Positions 41,762 to 54,248 of a stretch of 64,000 nt of DNA are shown here, piece after piece. Origin of the DNA: Rotaria sp. Silwood1 (Eukaryota > Rotifera > Eurotatoria > Philodinida > Philodinidae); assembly GCA_905250075.1 (NCBI GenBank), contig CAJNOP010000027.1, forward strand, positions 372,001 through 436,000. Reading direction: 5' to 3'. Numbering within the stretch: the stretch's first letter is position 1; each line of letters starts with the position of its first letter. The notes beneath the pieces were generated by a model that was not told the DNA's origin, did not search any database, and saw only the letters and a program-made list of their open reading frames with translations. Both the position numbers and the translations under genes were made by a program.

Positions 41762-41965
41762 TGACAACAAATAAAATATTTGTTTTTCTTTTATGTCTGT
41801 TCAATTCTAGTTTGTAATTATATTTATGTTTTCATCAGGATTACAAAAAATAAAATAAAATAAAAAAATACAATATAGACAAATATAAATAAGTAACAAA
41901 ACAATCTTGATTATAAAAATTTAATAAATACAAAATAGTACAACGAAAAAGTTTATAGCTAAAAT

Positions 41966-42910
41966 TTATTCATCCATTGATTCTTCATTATCATCAATAC
42001 TGTCAACTGTTGTATCGCCTAAAATAAATGAATTGCAATCACATAGTTAAAAGTTAATAAAGAAAAGATTTCTTACCATCAGTAAAACTTATATTGCGTT
42101 GTTTCTTTGAATTTGACTTTTTATTCGATTTTTTACCACGCGAACTAGAATGACTACTCTTCGATTGAAGTAATATCTTCCAAAAAAAAAATATATATAT
42201 ACACATGGAAAATTAACAACAACAAATATTTAACAAACTTCGTGAAGTTTAGGCATAACACCACCAGAAGCAATAGTGACATTTTCACATAATTTATTCT
42301 AAAATAAACAATAAATTTATAAAAAAGAAAAAAATAGAAGAATGATTTTTTTTTAACCAATTCTTCATCATTATGAATAGCCAAAAAAATATGTCGAGGT
42401 GTAATACGTTGTCGTTTATTGTCTCGTGCAGCATTACCTGCCAATTCAGCAACTTCGGCAACCTAGAATACGAAAAAAAAATAAAATAAAATAGAAACAA
42501 AAAAAAAATCATGATAATAAACTTACTAAATATTCAAGTACACCAGCCATATATACAGCAGTACCATCACGAATTTGCATAGGATAATTTGCGTCTTGTA
42601 AAAGACGATGAATTCGATGAACAGGAAAGACTAATCCCTAAAAATAATTGATTATTGAAAATAAAAAATAATTACAGATTTAACTTACAGCTCGTTTTGA
42701 ACGTCGTATAGGTTTGAAACTTGATCCATTACTACTACTAATACGTTGACCGTCACTTTTTTCTTGTTTAGTATTATTTGAATTTTGAGACTGTTGTCCT
42801 TGTTGTTGTTGACTATTATTACCTTGTTCAGTACTACCCGATTGTTTATTTTGACTTGATGATACATTTGTATCATTATTATTATTATTATTATTTTTCT
42901 TTGGTGGCAT
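41966..42910 (-). CDS. Histone H2A variant with long N- and C-terminal tails
   Basis: Six exons: 42689-42910, 42527-42637, 42358-42462, 42239-42298, 42077-42176 and 41966-42018; 216 residues against about 130 for canonical H2A. The fold (residues 75 to about 160) is clearly H2[50 protein letters not shown]. The acidic-patch residues (EYL..E..EL and NDEEL) are kept. The first loop differs strongly ([12 protein letters not shown] in place of the RKGNYAERVGAG type). A 70-residue Asn/Gln/Ser-rich N-tail replaces the short basic tail. The about 50-residue C-tail is Ser/Lys-rich then acidic and lacks an SQ(E/D) motif. Bdelloid rotifers are known to carry unusual H2A variants (H2Abd) with long tails. 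Multiple introns imply a replacement-type, polyadenylated histone. Confidence 0.93.
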
Positions 42911-45063
42911 TGTATTAGAAATTATAATCGAAAAGTGAAAAAGTAAATAGAAGATTACTATGAAGAAGTACGAAGGATGATTGTAGTAATTTTGTAGATT
43001 GTAATTAAAGATATGATGATGAAAACACGACTATTTATATAAAGAAAAAAAAAACGATGAAATGTTCAGAACGTGTAAATTAATACGATTGTATTTCCAA
43101 AGAAATTTATTTTAGTTCGTCCGTCTGATTAGAAAGTTACTAAACGAAAAAAATTCAAGAAATATATACATGTTGTTGTATTTCATCGATCTAAGTCACG
43201 TGAAAAAATATCTCGTTATAATCATTTAAATTTTGATTGATATGTTTTTTTTTTCTAATATACAACGAACAGAATTATGATAATTCAGTTAATTCGTAAA
43301 ATTTAAATTTCTAATGTAAAAAAAAAAATTCGAAGATAGAATTTTCAAACATTTAAAATCTATTATTCAATAATAAAATATACAAAAGAATTATATGTTA
43401 ACTATTTCATAAGGAGTGCTTGCTAAATAAAAAGATATATCTGTAAGGTAGTAGAAAAAAGTTTGTAACAGATTACTGAGGGATTTTTTTATTTTCTATA
43501 ATGTTAAGTTTCTTAGCCAAGTTTTTGATAAATTTCATTTTTTTTACGCTTGTAGCGATACTTTTAAGTTTTGAAGTGAAGTTGATAGAAAATATGGCGA
43601 TCTTTCATTTTGTTCAGAATAATGTAGAATATTGTTAAGCTTTTATAATAGATGATTTATAGATAATACAAAGAATTATGAGAGTCAAGTGTATATTCAG
43701 ATGAATGATGTACGATAGTGTCCTACAACTGGTTTGGGTACTCGGCATGAAAAAAAAACAATTTTGGCTCTGACTCTGAATATGATCTCATATCTGGATC
43801 CAATTCAACAATTAATAAGATATTGATGTTTCAAAATATTTTTATTTTTTTCAAACTGCTAGTTTACATAAAAGCATAGAAGTAAAAACGGGTTCAATCA
43901 TACTTGAATAGCTTAATGTACTTAAGAACAGATTACAGTAGTTTTTAATGAAAACTTATCTATAGATCATGATAAACTATGTGACAAAGTAATTGAATAT
44001 ATGTAGAGAAAAATGAAATATTGAAAAGATGAACATACATGTCCATGATGAAAAAAAAACATTCATGTATGTATCCACAGTAATGACGTTTGGTACCAAT
44101 ACTGTGTTCTATTCCAGCGTCATCAGCAACAAGTAAATGTATAATTAGCGAAGTTAATCAGATTTTAAAAGCAGAACTATATCAAGTAAATTCTGTGTTA
44201 CTTGATTCACTTGCTGTTTTGTGAAATTTGAGATAATCTGTTTGTTATTGTTTATGAAAGCAATTAAATAATGCTCTTTTTCAAATAAAGTAACAGATTA
44301 AAAATCGTACTGTAAATGTACAACTATCCGGATTTGGTCACGAAAGGTTGCATTCTTGCAGAACACTAAAGGATGATCGATTCCATCTGATAGATTACTG
44401 AAATTGTAGAAAGATATAAAGCAACAATACGATGTCTATATTCAGTAGTTGATTTTTGCTACCTCCGCCTTGAAACATTTATAATCGAGCAGTACTGATA
44501 GGCGAACATACTCAATTGTTAAATAGTACAATACTCAAATAATAGACTTGATTCATTTTTCAATTACTATATTATATTAATCTAAGTGATTCTTCTTAAT
44601 CAGCACTTATGAAAAAATTTATTTTCATCATTCTAAATTGAATTACATCGTCTCAATTGATTAGATATAACTTTATGTTTATTAATATTGTGTAAATAAT
44701 TTTCATGTAAAAATATATGGCATATGAAGAAAAGTACTAGTCGAAATATCGAATATAGAAGTTATTTATTTTTCATTCTCTGTTGAATTAAAAAAAAAAG
44801 AACGTCTGTTGTTCAACACGAAAAAAAAACAAAGTTGTTTCATACAAGAAAACAAACAAAACAAAAATACGTAGCAAATATAGTTCTCTCTTTTTTTTTT
44901 CTTTAATTTCATTTACATTATAATATACATATGAATATATCTATAGCACAGTATGATGAACTTAAAACAAAACCTCAAGAAACAACAAACATAGCAAATA
45001 GATATTAACAAACACAAATGAATTACTGTCACATAGAATTTTTCACATTATATAGATGATGTT
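42911..45063. other. Intergenic, H2A variant to TPR-SET gene
   Basis: 2.15 kb. The first few hundred bases upstream of the H2A start should be its promoter; no canonical histone promoter boxes could be assigned. No exon, stem-loop histone 3' signal, RNA gene or transposon was seen. Confidence 0.5.
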
Positions 45064-48000
45064 TTATTTTAAAATAGATGAATCTTGTAAAAAAGTTTGT
45101 GTCTGTAAGAGATTCATAAATAATTGTTCATGATCCTGCAATGTTTTTTGCATATTATTCGTTGATACGTAACATTTAAATGTAAATATTTCATAAAGAC
45201 ATTCAAGTAAACGATTCCATTGTTTTAAATCACAGGTATGTACACGTGTATGATAATGTTCAAGATGATGAACAAGTAACTAGAAATATTAAAATAAATT
45301 CTTCATTTGAGTTTTTTTGTTTTTTTTATTTATTAAAATTTAAACTATCAGATATAAAATATTGATTTCTTTTTTTTTTTAATTTATGAATGGAATTGAA
45401 TTTCTAGAGAACATACTTGTATTTGTGTTCCAAATAAAAAAATTGGATTACCAATTTTAGGTAAATCTTTTATTGTTAAACGACAAACACGTGATAAACG
45501 TTGAAGAAATGATAATTGTTGTTCATTTAGAAATTTTTCAATTTCATGTTCATTAATATGATTATTATTATTTTCATTATTATAATCATGTTGAATATAT
45601 TTTGAAATATATTCTAAATCAATAAATTCATTTATAAAACCTATTGAACGTTGTCGAAATTTTTTTGTTATAAATTCATAAATATATTTTAATTTTTCTA
45701 TATAATTAAAACGTTTTAAACGTGATAAATTTTTTTGTCTTGCTAATACACGTAAATTAGAAAATTTTTTTAATTCAATTTCATATTGTGGCATATTAGA
45801 TCGATCATATGAACAAAGTAAACATCGACAAGATGTTATACCAAATTGACGTAATTGTAATGTACGTTCATTTAATGATGATATCCATAATGGACAATAT
45901 GATATAGTTAATTCATCACCTTGTCGAATATTTGATGCACAAACATATATAAATAGATAATCACCAATAAGATACCATAAACAATTTGGTAGACAAGAAT
46001 GATTAAACATTGAACCAAGTGGATACCAACCAATTGTTGATTTTGAACGAAATGGATTTTGTTGTTGAGTTTCAAATAGAATACGCCATGGAATATAGGA
46101 TGTCGGAGGTGATAATCGTCTAAGAATATTCATCAAAACATGACATTTAATTAATGGTATTTGAATCTATTTCTTCATCGTTCTTTTACTTAATCCTTTA
46201 GAAATGTAATAAGAAAGTTGTACATATATTATAAAGAGATTTTTATTGATATACAATCTATGATCGTACATCAACAATGTTTGTGGAGGCATCTAAATTT
46301 CATTTCTATATTTCAACATTCATTTTAAGTCGTGTTTTTCAAAGTCATCAAGTTTTGTCGTAAAAATTGCTTAAAGTTGACTAAAAAGAATTCTTATCAC
46401 AATTACTTTTGAGTTAATATTTGAAATTCACATGTATACTTTAGCTTTATTATACTAATACAAGATATGTAAAATGATAAATATCTTGCAGATCGTAATC
46501 GTTTCCTGAGAAAAAACAATTGCTATAGAATAAAAATACTCTTTCAAATAAATTAAAAATTTTTTTTTTTGTTTTTAGAAAATCTTCACGATTATTCAAT
46601 AAGCAAATTCTTTGAAGTTCGGATAAACTTACTTGGAAAATGGTTTTTGCCATTGTTTTTTTGATAATACTGATATTTGATCATTGTCTAATAATTCTGA
46701 AGTATCATTATTATTATCTTCTCGTTCTGTTTCATTATTATTTTTTGTTTCAATTAACCATTGTCGAATAGGTTGCATTAATTTAATTTTATCAAATGTT
46801 ATCCAACTATTATTACCAATTAATAATTGTTTTTCAATTTCATTTAATAAACGTAATGTATCATCATTACAATATTCAATAGTAGAATTTTTATCATTTG
46901 TTTGCCAAAAATTAATTGAATGACAACGTTGTTCACCAATAATTCGATTATCAATGCTAGCAAATGGTTGTTCAACAACTAATAAAGTACCTGGTTCAAT
47001 ATTTTTTAAAGCATAAATACCAAAAGAACCTTTTGGATATCCATTTTTAATTAATTCTTCGGGCTATATTAATAAAAATTATAAAAAAAAAAAAAACTTA
47101 AAGATTATATTTATTTAATACTTACTCGACATGGTCGTACTTCAAAAAGATCATTTCGATTACATTCAGCATGATAATGTGATAAATCAATAAACATTAA
47201 AGGTGTTTTTTCATTTTTATGAATTAGTACTTGTTCAGATAATATTCCTTGAAGATCATATCGTCCTTTTATATTTTCATCACGAAGTCTTGTTAATTCT
47301 CTTTCAAGTATACTTATAGCTGCTAAATTTTCTCCATTGATTAAACCAATACTAAATTTATGAGATTTAATAAGACTTTCAACTTTATCAAATAAACCTA
47401 AATGAAGATGAGCACTAAGACAACGAAAAAGAAGTTTGCTAGCAGTTGTTTTTGGTGATTCAAGTACATGTGATAATTCATTGATGGATACAAGTATACT
47501 TGTATCAGCTAAAGCTAAAGTTGCATGTCGTTCACGTAAATAACAAGCACATCGATTTGATAAAAGACGTATACGATGTTGTTCACATTCATCTGTTTTA
47601 GGACCAACTAAAAAGAAAAAAATGTATAAAATAAAGAATATTCCGATAGTTCATCGAAAAATAAAACTTAAATAACTCTTTAATAGTTTAATTGATTTAC
47701 ATATGTCTTTCATTATTCAATTCTATACTTATCAAACTTTTCATGTGACAAGGAAACATCAAATTATAATAATGTTGAAGAGTTCTCTCAGTCTTTTGAC
47801 CAATGTGATATTGCCGCCGATTAGATATATTCTGATCGTTTTATAATAATGACATAAATAATAAATCACTGAAATTCATGTTTGTAATGAAAATATTGTT
47901 TGCAAAGTTTGTTCGACAGCATATTGAATCATATTAAATCTTAATATATGATTCAACAAAATGATAACTCTTGGGATTTCAACTCTAAAGTACATCAAGT

Positions 48001-51000
48001 TTTGAGCAACACTTTATATGAAAACAAATGATAGACGATATGTACTAAAAACCACATTGAAATAACAATAAGAATTGTGTAATGAAAATAAAATAATTTC
48101 AGAAGAGATATTTTAAACAGTATCTTCTTTTCCAAATATTAGTAAATAGTGGATTATATGTTTTAGTTCAATGTGCTCATGTCAAACAGAAGATGCAAAT
48201 GAAATTATTTGACACAAAACTTTTTAAAAAAATATGAAATAAAATTCTAGAAAGATCAAGGAGACTACTTGAATCATTCAAAATTTATTCACGTTCTTTT
48301 TCCCAACAAACGTTTTTGGAATACTGTATATAGGCATGTTATACGTTATTGATATGACTTAAAAAAATTAGAGCACGTCTATCTCAAGATAATAAAGTTT
48401 TCTAGAGCTGACTTTTACAATCTATTATGTAGCGTTATTAACGTGACACAAAAAAAAGACGTTGACTTTCTTTTGATGCATTTTAGTTTGAAAAACTCCG
48501 AATTGTAATATACTGCATTTTTTCAAGGGGATTAAGTCTAAGAGTAGTGAAGAAATAGGGCCTAAAATAGATAGAATGAAATAATATCCCTATGATTAGC
48601 AACAGCTACTACATTGTGTTTCCCATGTTCATCCCACCGGGATTGCGCTAACAGCTTTTCATTAATAGTCAGCTGGAATTGACAACATTTTTCCATTTGT
48701 CTATGCTAACAGAACTTATTTAAAAACAAATTAAGCAAAGTCAAATAAAAAGTGTGTCTATTCTATTTTACCTACTCTAGGTCATACATATATTTTTTTT
48801 TTATTTCGAAAAATAAAGAAAAATCTATTCGTACTTGATTTTCCTTTAGATGCTAATTCTTTTTCTTGCTGTTCATCAATTTGTCTTAAACCATATGTAT
48901 AAAATTGAATAGCACCAAGATTATCATCAGCTTGATAACATGTATTACCCCATTGACGTAATTGATCAACATTGATTCGATTATTTGTTGAACAACGTGT
49001 TTCAAAATCAATCATTAATAAATGTGTATTTGGTGATTCACAACGTAATCCTATTTCACCATCATGACACATTTTTAACCATGGATCTAATATAACAATA
49101 CATGAGTTTATTGGTAAAAGACGTATTAAACATTCTTGAATATAATTATAAGATTTTATTTGTCTTGTATTCATAACATATGACCAATTATAAATGGATA
49201 AACGAAGACAATGTGAATTTTCATCTTGTACAACAACATGTACAGCATAACGAGTCCATATAGGTATAGACATTATTTTTACTGGTAAACGACTATTTAA
49301 ATGAACATGATTAACACGAAGAAGATTTATTTTTAATTGTGTTGATGCTTCCATACGATCCATCTAATAATAAATAAAGATTTTTTTGTATTTTGTTAAA
49401 GAAGGTGTGTCAAATTACGGATTAAACTTCTCAAAGAATCTGAACCTAATTTTATTAGTTTAAGAATCAACATTGAACCCTGATTAGATTTTTTAACTAT
49501 CGTTCTATTACAAGTCTTCATAGTTTAATAGCACTAGATGTGCTCATTGCAAATACCATTTGTTTTCAAAAGTATTCAAATAATAAAAAACATTTGCAGT
49601 GCTCTCTGATAGTCTTAATAGTTTTTGATCTAAGAGTCTATTAAAATTTGATTTCGCTTCTTCATAAATAGATTCATTTGTTGTAGGATTCCTCTCCTGA
49701 TCAAAATCTATAAAAAACTTCTTAGATATTCAAATCTTTTTCTATTGATAAATGCCAAACAATACTCTAATTAGGTCATATTGTTAATAATCATGATTTT
49801 TTTTTCATTCTCATAAAGTTCTAGTTTCTACGCATGCACCAGCGAGATTGTTTCATTGAATATGTGATTCAGAGCCAATTTGTATCTTTTGATTAATATT
49901 CGACGGTTTTCAAAAAGAAAATGTTTCGTTTGACTTTAAACAAGTATCATATTTGGAAACAAAACAAAAAAACTAAGTCGACCAATATGCGTTTCAAATC
50001 ATTTCTGCAACTTCTTTTTCGGTCAAATTTTCATCCCTGAGTAGCTTCTTAGAGATATATGAAAAAATGAATTTCATGAAAAGCACTACTTTGACCAAAA
50101 GGAAGTCGCACAAACCGTTTGAGGTATACAAAAGTCAACTTACGAGGGAACCGCCCAAAATGATTCACTGCTTTTGACCTGATGTTTTGCCAATAAGTAG
50201 ATCCGGATGAGACTAGGAAGCACCCAAAAGAATACGGGCCCATGGACCTTCCTTGCAGACCTATAGTCGTATTACTAAGTTTCGACCTGATATGCTATCC
50301 ATGTATAGCTCTCAAGGTCTTTAAAAATATTCTAAAAGTTTCAGTGCAAACGGATGCTCTATTCCAGAGATAATGAAAATACAAGAAAACTTGGTTTTTC
50401 TGACTACTCTGTGAAATAAGAGTGTTTTTTGTAGATTCATTGTTTCTGGAAAGGAACATCCTTTTCCGTTGAAACTTTGAGGATATTCTATAGACCTTGA
50501 GAGCTATACATGGATAGAATATCAGGTCGAAACTTCGTCATTGAATTGTTTTTTGGTACGTACCTTGCATGAAGCGAAATTCAGTAATACGACTATAGGT
50601 CTGCAAGGAAAGTCCATAGGCCCGTATTCTTTTGGGTGCTTCCCAGTCTCATCCGGATCTACTTATTGGCAAAACATCAGGTCAAAAGCAGTGAATCATT
50701 TTGGGCGGTTCCCTCGTTAGTTCTTTGTTTGGATTACAGATGTGACATTTTTTGAAGTTGAATGAAATTTTTTCCTTCTAGAAAAACCATCGAATATTAG
50801 TCAAAAGAAATATAAATTAATTCAGAATTACATATTCGATAAAAAAACCATGATTAGTAATAACATAATTCAATTAGGGTGACATTGATCAATAGACAAA
50901 GATCTAAGTATCGAAGAAGTTTTTCATATATTTTGATAGAGAAAGAAGTTATACAACAAATGGTTGTTAAGGCTTTCAAAGAGTACTTGAGATCTGTCTT

Positions 51001-51773
51001 ATTATCTAAAAACTTTTGAAAAATAGTTGATGTTTGTAATTAGTATATTGAGCGCTATTGAACTATAAAGACTTATAACGGAATGATGATAAAAAGATTT
51101 TTTCGATATCTCAGAAGAAACTCAGGTGTGAAACAAGTTAGGGTTTAGTGGTAATTCTCTAGCTAAAAAAATCAGATTCAAATTCTTTCGGACGGTTGAT
51201 TCGTAATTTCATACATCGTCTTTATGTGGTTTTTTTTCTTACTTGATCACAAAATGGATCAGCAATTAATGAAATCATTCGATATTTCATTTGTGATTGA
51301 AGATTATTTTTTGTAAAACAATATGGTAAATCATCTATTTTATCAAATGTTTTTAATATTTGATTAGCAAATGTTTCATGTTTTTCAAGTACAATTGATT
51401 TAGCAATGGGTGTCGAATAGATTTCACCTTTTTGTTCATTTAACTTATTATTATTCATAATAAATAATTCCGAAAGAATATTCGAATAACATAATTTACG
51501 AGAATATTTTCTCGACTTTAATTTACGAGATAGATGAGATGATGATGATGATGATTGAGAATTCGATTGTGAAAAAACTTGAAGTTTTTCAGTTGAAGAA
51601 TCATTCTGAGAAGATGTACAATTACCTTAGAGAAATGAATGACATAGAAATTTTAAAATAAAATTACATGTATATTCACATTTTGTTGATTTAAGTTCTT
51701 CTGAAAGTTCAACAACAGTTTCTGTTGATGTAGTAATCATTGATTTTTTTAATTTTGATTTTGACTTGGGCAT
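45064..51773 (-). CDS. TPR-SET protein (SMYD-like, without MYND finger)
   Basis: Eight exons: 51680-51773, 51243-51625, 48835-49363, 47126-47607, 46633-47063, 46462-46522, 45417-46166 and 45064-45279; 981 residues. Order: Ser-rich N-terminus (1-159); a beta-rich region with DGEIGLRCESP (about 160-290); TPR helices (QWGNTCYQADDNLGAIQFY onward, about 300-420); then a SET domain with KGSFGIYALKNIEPG (about 504), FNHSCLPNC (about 715) and GDELTISYCP, and a cysteine-bearing post-SET (CRCLLC). A lysine methyltransferase role is expected from the family. The MYND zinc-finger cysteines of SMYD proteins are absent; fungal and plant TPR-SET proteins share this layout. Exons 1-2 could be a separate gene because exon 3 opens with ATG after a 1.9 kb intron. 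Confidence 0.85.
47608..48834 (-). other. Large intron 3 of TPR-SET gene
   Basis: 1227 bp, far above the usual 50-80 bp at this locus. It is AT-rich; no coding segment, inverted repeat or transposon end was recognised. Confidence 0.6.
49364..51242 (-). other. 1.9 kb intron 2 of TPR-SET gene, holds foldback
   Basis: The largest intron in the window joins exon 2 to exon 3 at phase 0. Part of the size is explained by the foldback element inside it. The remainder is featureless AT-rich DNA. Confidence 0.55.
50139..50720. repeat. Second foldback element, about 580 bp
   Basis: The left arm (about 50139-50355) and right arm (about 50475-50720) are reverse complements with very high identity in the outer 170 bp (for example GACCTGATGTTTTGCCAATA and its complement). 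The right arm carries about 44 extra bases near 50535-50580 that the left arm lacks. The loop is about 120 bp. No target duplication is obvious and no protein is encoded; the frame at 50049-50243 is a by-product. It is unrelated in sequence to the foldback at the start of the window. Confidence 0.88.
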
Positions 51774-52063
51774 TATTATAAAATTTTTAAATAAGAGATA
51801 CAAAAAAAAATTAAAACTTAATTTTTTAATCTAGAAATTAAAGAAAAAAGAAATAAAATTTTAAAAACTACACTAAAAAAGATCGGCCAATGGATTATTA
51901 ACACCTTTTATTGAATACGTTCTCAAGCGACATCATACGATCGTTAATCTTAATTTTATATACTTGGATAACTATTAGGAAAAATTCTTTTTCTTTTAAA
52001 AGCGCGTTTTCGTCATCTAGTTAATTCAATTCATTTTATAGAAGAATCTTTCTTTATTTCTTT
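51774..52063. promoter_or_regulatory. Divergent promoter, TPR-SET / membrane protein
   Basis: Only 290 bp separate the two start codons, so a shared bidirectional promoter is likely. The sequence is AT-rich with no defined box. A potential acceptor (TTTATAG) ends near 52041 before the plus-strand ATG. Confidence 0.5.
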
Positions 52064-52633
52064 ATGTGGTATTCTCAATTATCATGTTCAGATATTTTTG
52101 TTTGTACAGCTATTTTATGTTTAAATTCGAATTTTTTACAATATTCATTTTTTAATATAACAAAATGTACACCATCATCACTTAATTTAAATTCAAATCT
52201 ACATTTAATACCTCAATATAATAATAATCATTCATATATTAAACAGAAATATTTTCCTAATGGTTTTATTTGTTCATATTGTACACAAAAAAATTTTATA
52301 AAATATAATTCAAATAAATTTTATAAATGTTCAAAACAATTGACAAAGATTGAATTAAGATATTATTGTCAATATTCATTTCTATATAGAAAAAAAGAAA
52401 ATACTTGTCAATGTTTATCAACAAATAAAACTATTCAACCAATTAATAATTGGGTCAAAGCTATAATTAAACTTGGTAAAAGTCATATGAATCCAATTCG
52501 AGTTAATAATATAAATCAATCATCTTCAACTTTTGTATATTATCTAATTGGTTTTATTATTTTACTTATTTTGTTGGGCGGTATTATTTCAATAATATTT
52601 TATTGTATTAAATTAAAATTTTTTCAACTATGA
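52064..52633 (+). CDS. Small single-pass membrane protein, unknown
   Basis: An intronless frame of 189 residues. The N-terminus is moderately hydrophobic (FVCTAILCLNSNFLQ) and may be a signal peptide. It is followed by an Asn/Lys/Tyr-rich region with about ten cysteines arranged partly in pairs (CSYC, CQC) and several potential N-glycosylation sites, then one strong membrane helix near the C-terminus (about 160-182, with GFIILLILLGGIISIIF) and a short cytosolic end. This reads as a type I surface protein with a disulphide-bonded ectodomain. No family is recognised. Codon use is very AT-rich, like its neighbours. Confidence 0.7.
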   Translation: MWYSQLSCSDIFVCTAILCLNSNFLQYSFFNITKCTPSSLNLNSNLHLIPQYNNNHSYIKQKYFPNGFICSYCTQKNFIKYNSNKFYKCSKQLTKIELRYYCQYSFLYRKKENTCQCLSTNKTIQPINNWVKAIIKLGKSHMNPIRVNNINQSSSTFVYYLIGFIILLILLGGIISIIFYCIKLKFFQL

Positions 52634-53187
52634 ATATTCAAAAAAAAAGTCGAGGAACATTTAATGTATGCAAAACAACAAATAAATGCAATAACAAAAA
52701 TAATGTTAGCTCCCTTTTTTTTTTTCATATTCTATATAGAACAAATATATAAAGTAAAAAACAAACACTTGAAAATTTCAAACATTTTTTCTTTCTCAAT
52801 AAATAATCAACAGGCAATAAATTTCTTTTTGACACATCATGTCTTGATCATTAATCATATTATTTTTTGTTCGATGCATGTTTTTTGTACATATATCTAA
52901 TAAAATTTACATTCAAATTCAAAAGTAAAAATGACATCGCCTCGATTGTTTTTATTTCATTATTTTACATATGAAATAATATTCAAATACAAAAAGAAAT
53001 TCATTAGTTTGATTTGAATGATTGATTTTAAAAATAGCTTGAGAAAAATTTCATAAGACGTCAAAAATAACGAATTTGATAACCAATAAGTTTTACCATA
53101 GAAAAGACTATGAATAATTTTTTTCTATATATTCACATATAGTTTCTAAAAAAACACATGTATTCTTTAGATTTTTTCTAGTTACAT

Positions 53188-54021
53188 ATGGCATCTGCAG
53201 CAGCACGTTATCCATTAAAACCAAAAACTTTAACATTACTTGAATTATGTCAATCATATCATGATTTTCGTCATCCACCATCATCATCATCATATCATTC
53301 TCAATCATCATCAAATTCTTCACATGTTCTTACTCGTCGTATTTATCTTCATCCATTAACATTAAATTCACATTCAAAACACCAATCATTAAAAAGTTCT
53401 TCTACTAATTCTCTTACAACATTTGATCATGAACAGCGTTTTCATCCAATAAATTCTGATAAAAATCGTGAAATACATCATGTTAAAAATCAATCATCAT
53501 TTCATGGTCTTGCTGTTCTTTCATCATCAGCTCCAATAGCAACACGTATCAATACTAAATCTGATACTCGACATATTCGTGATAAACAATTTATAAATAT
53601 TGATGATGATACAAATAGTGATTATGATGTTAGTACACTTACTCTTACTTCAAGTCAATCTAATTTTCAATCACATACTCGTGGTACATCATCTAGTACA
53701 CATAAAATATGTACACGTCCATCATGTGTAATGAATAATCATAAAGCTTATTTAAAATCAAATCGTTGGAATAAAGTTGATGTATGGTATCATTTAGATC
53801 GTACATTACAACGACCAATGCCAAATGATCCACCAACAACACCACTTAATATTGTTGTAGATTCTAATAAAGAAAATGATGAAACACAACAACAATATTC
53901 AAATTATAATTCTATTCAAGAAATTAAAATCTATAAACGAAATCCAATACAAAAATCAATTATAGATCAAAATGATGATAATGATAATAATGATGACTAT
54001 TATATTTATCATGACAATTAA
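53188..54021 (+). CDS. Ser/His-rich protein, 277 aa, unknown
   Basis: An intronless frame from ATG 53188, six bases after a potential acceptor (TTTTTCTAG ending 53181). The opening, AARYPLKPKTLTLLELCQ, looks like a conserved motif. Next come a low-complexity Ser/His/Asn stretch, a central segment with RPSCVMNNHKAYLKSNRWNK and VWYHLDRTLQRPMP, and an acidic Asp/Asn tail. No signal peptide, membrane helix or enzyme motif. The two short ordered patches separated by disorder suggest an adaptor or a ciliary/cytoskeletal protein, but the function is unknown. Confidence 0.7.
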   Translation: MASAAARYPLKPKTLTLLELCQSYHDFRHPPSSSSYHSQSSSNSSHVLTRRIYLHPLTLNSHSKHQSLKSSSTNSLTTFDHEQRFHPINSDKNREIHHVKNQSSFHGLAVLSSSAPIATRINTKSDTRHIRDKQFINIDDDTNSDYDVSTLTLTSSQSNFQSHTRGTSSSTHKICTRPSCVMNNHKAYLKSNRWNKVDVWYHLDRTLQRPMPNDPPTTPLNIVVDSNKENDETQQQYSNYNSIQEIKIYKRNPIQKSIIDQNDDNDNNDDYYIYHDN

Positions 54022-54248
54022 TCTAATAGAATTATTAATTTGAATTTAACATAAGAAATACTAAAATTTTATAAAGATAGTTGTTTGTAAATTAACAAAA
54101 AACAAAAAAAAACTTTTTTTTAATTTTGTTCTTTTTTTTTTCATTTTTGTATATATCCCGCTCATTGTAAACGAGATTTTATACAAAAATTGCTAGGGAT
54201 ACATAATAAATAGTTATCTATTTTCTTTTTTATTAATGTTATTAAACA

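Noticed and set aside
46450-46653. 67-codon frame starting MAKTIFQ
   Set aside because: It crosses exon 5, an intron and exon 6 of the TPR-SET gene out of the true frame upstream; only 46462-46522 is coding.
50049-50243. 64-codon minus-strand frame
   Set aside because: It lies largely in the left arm of the second foldback and has no homology.
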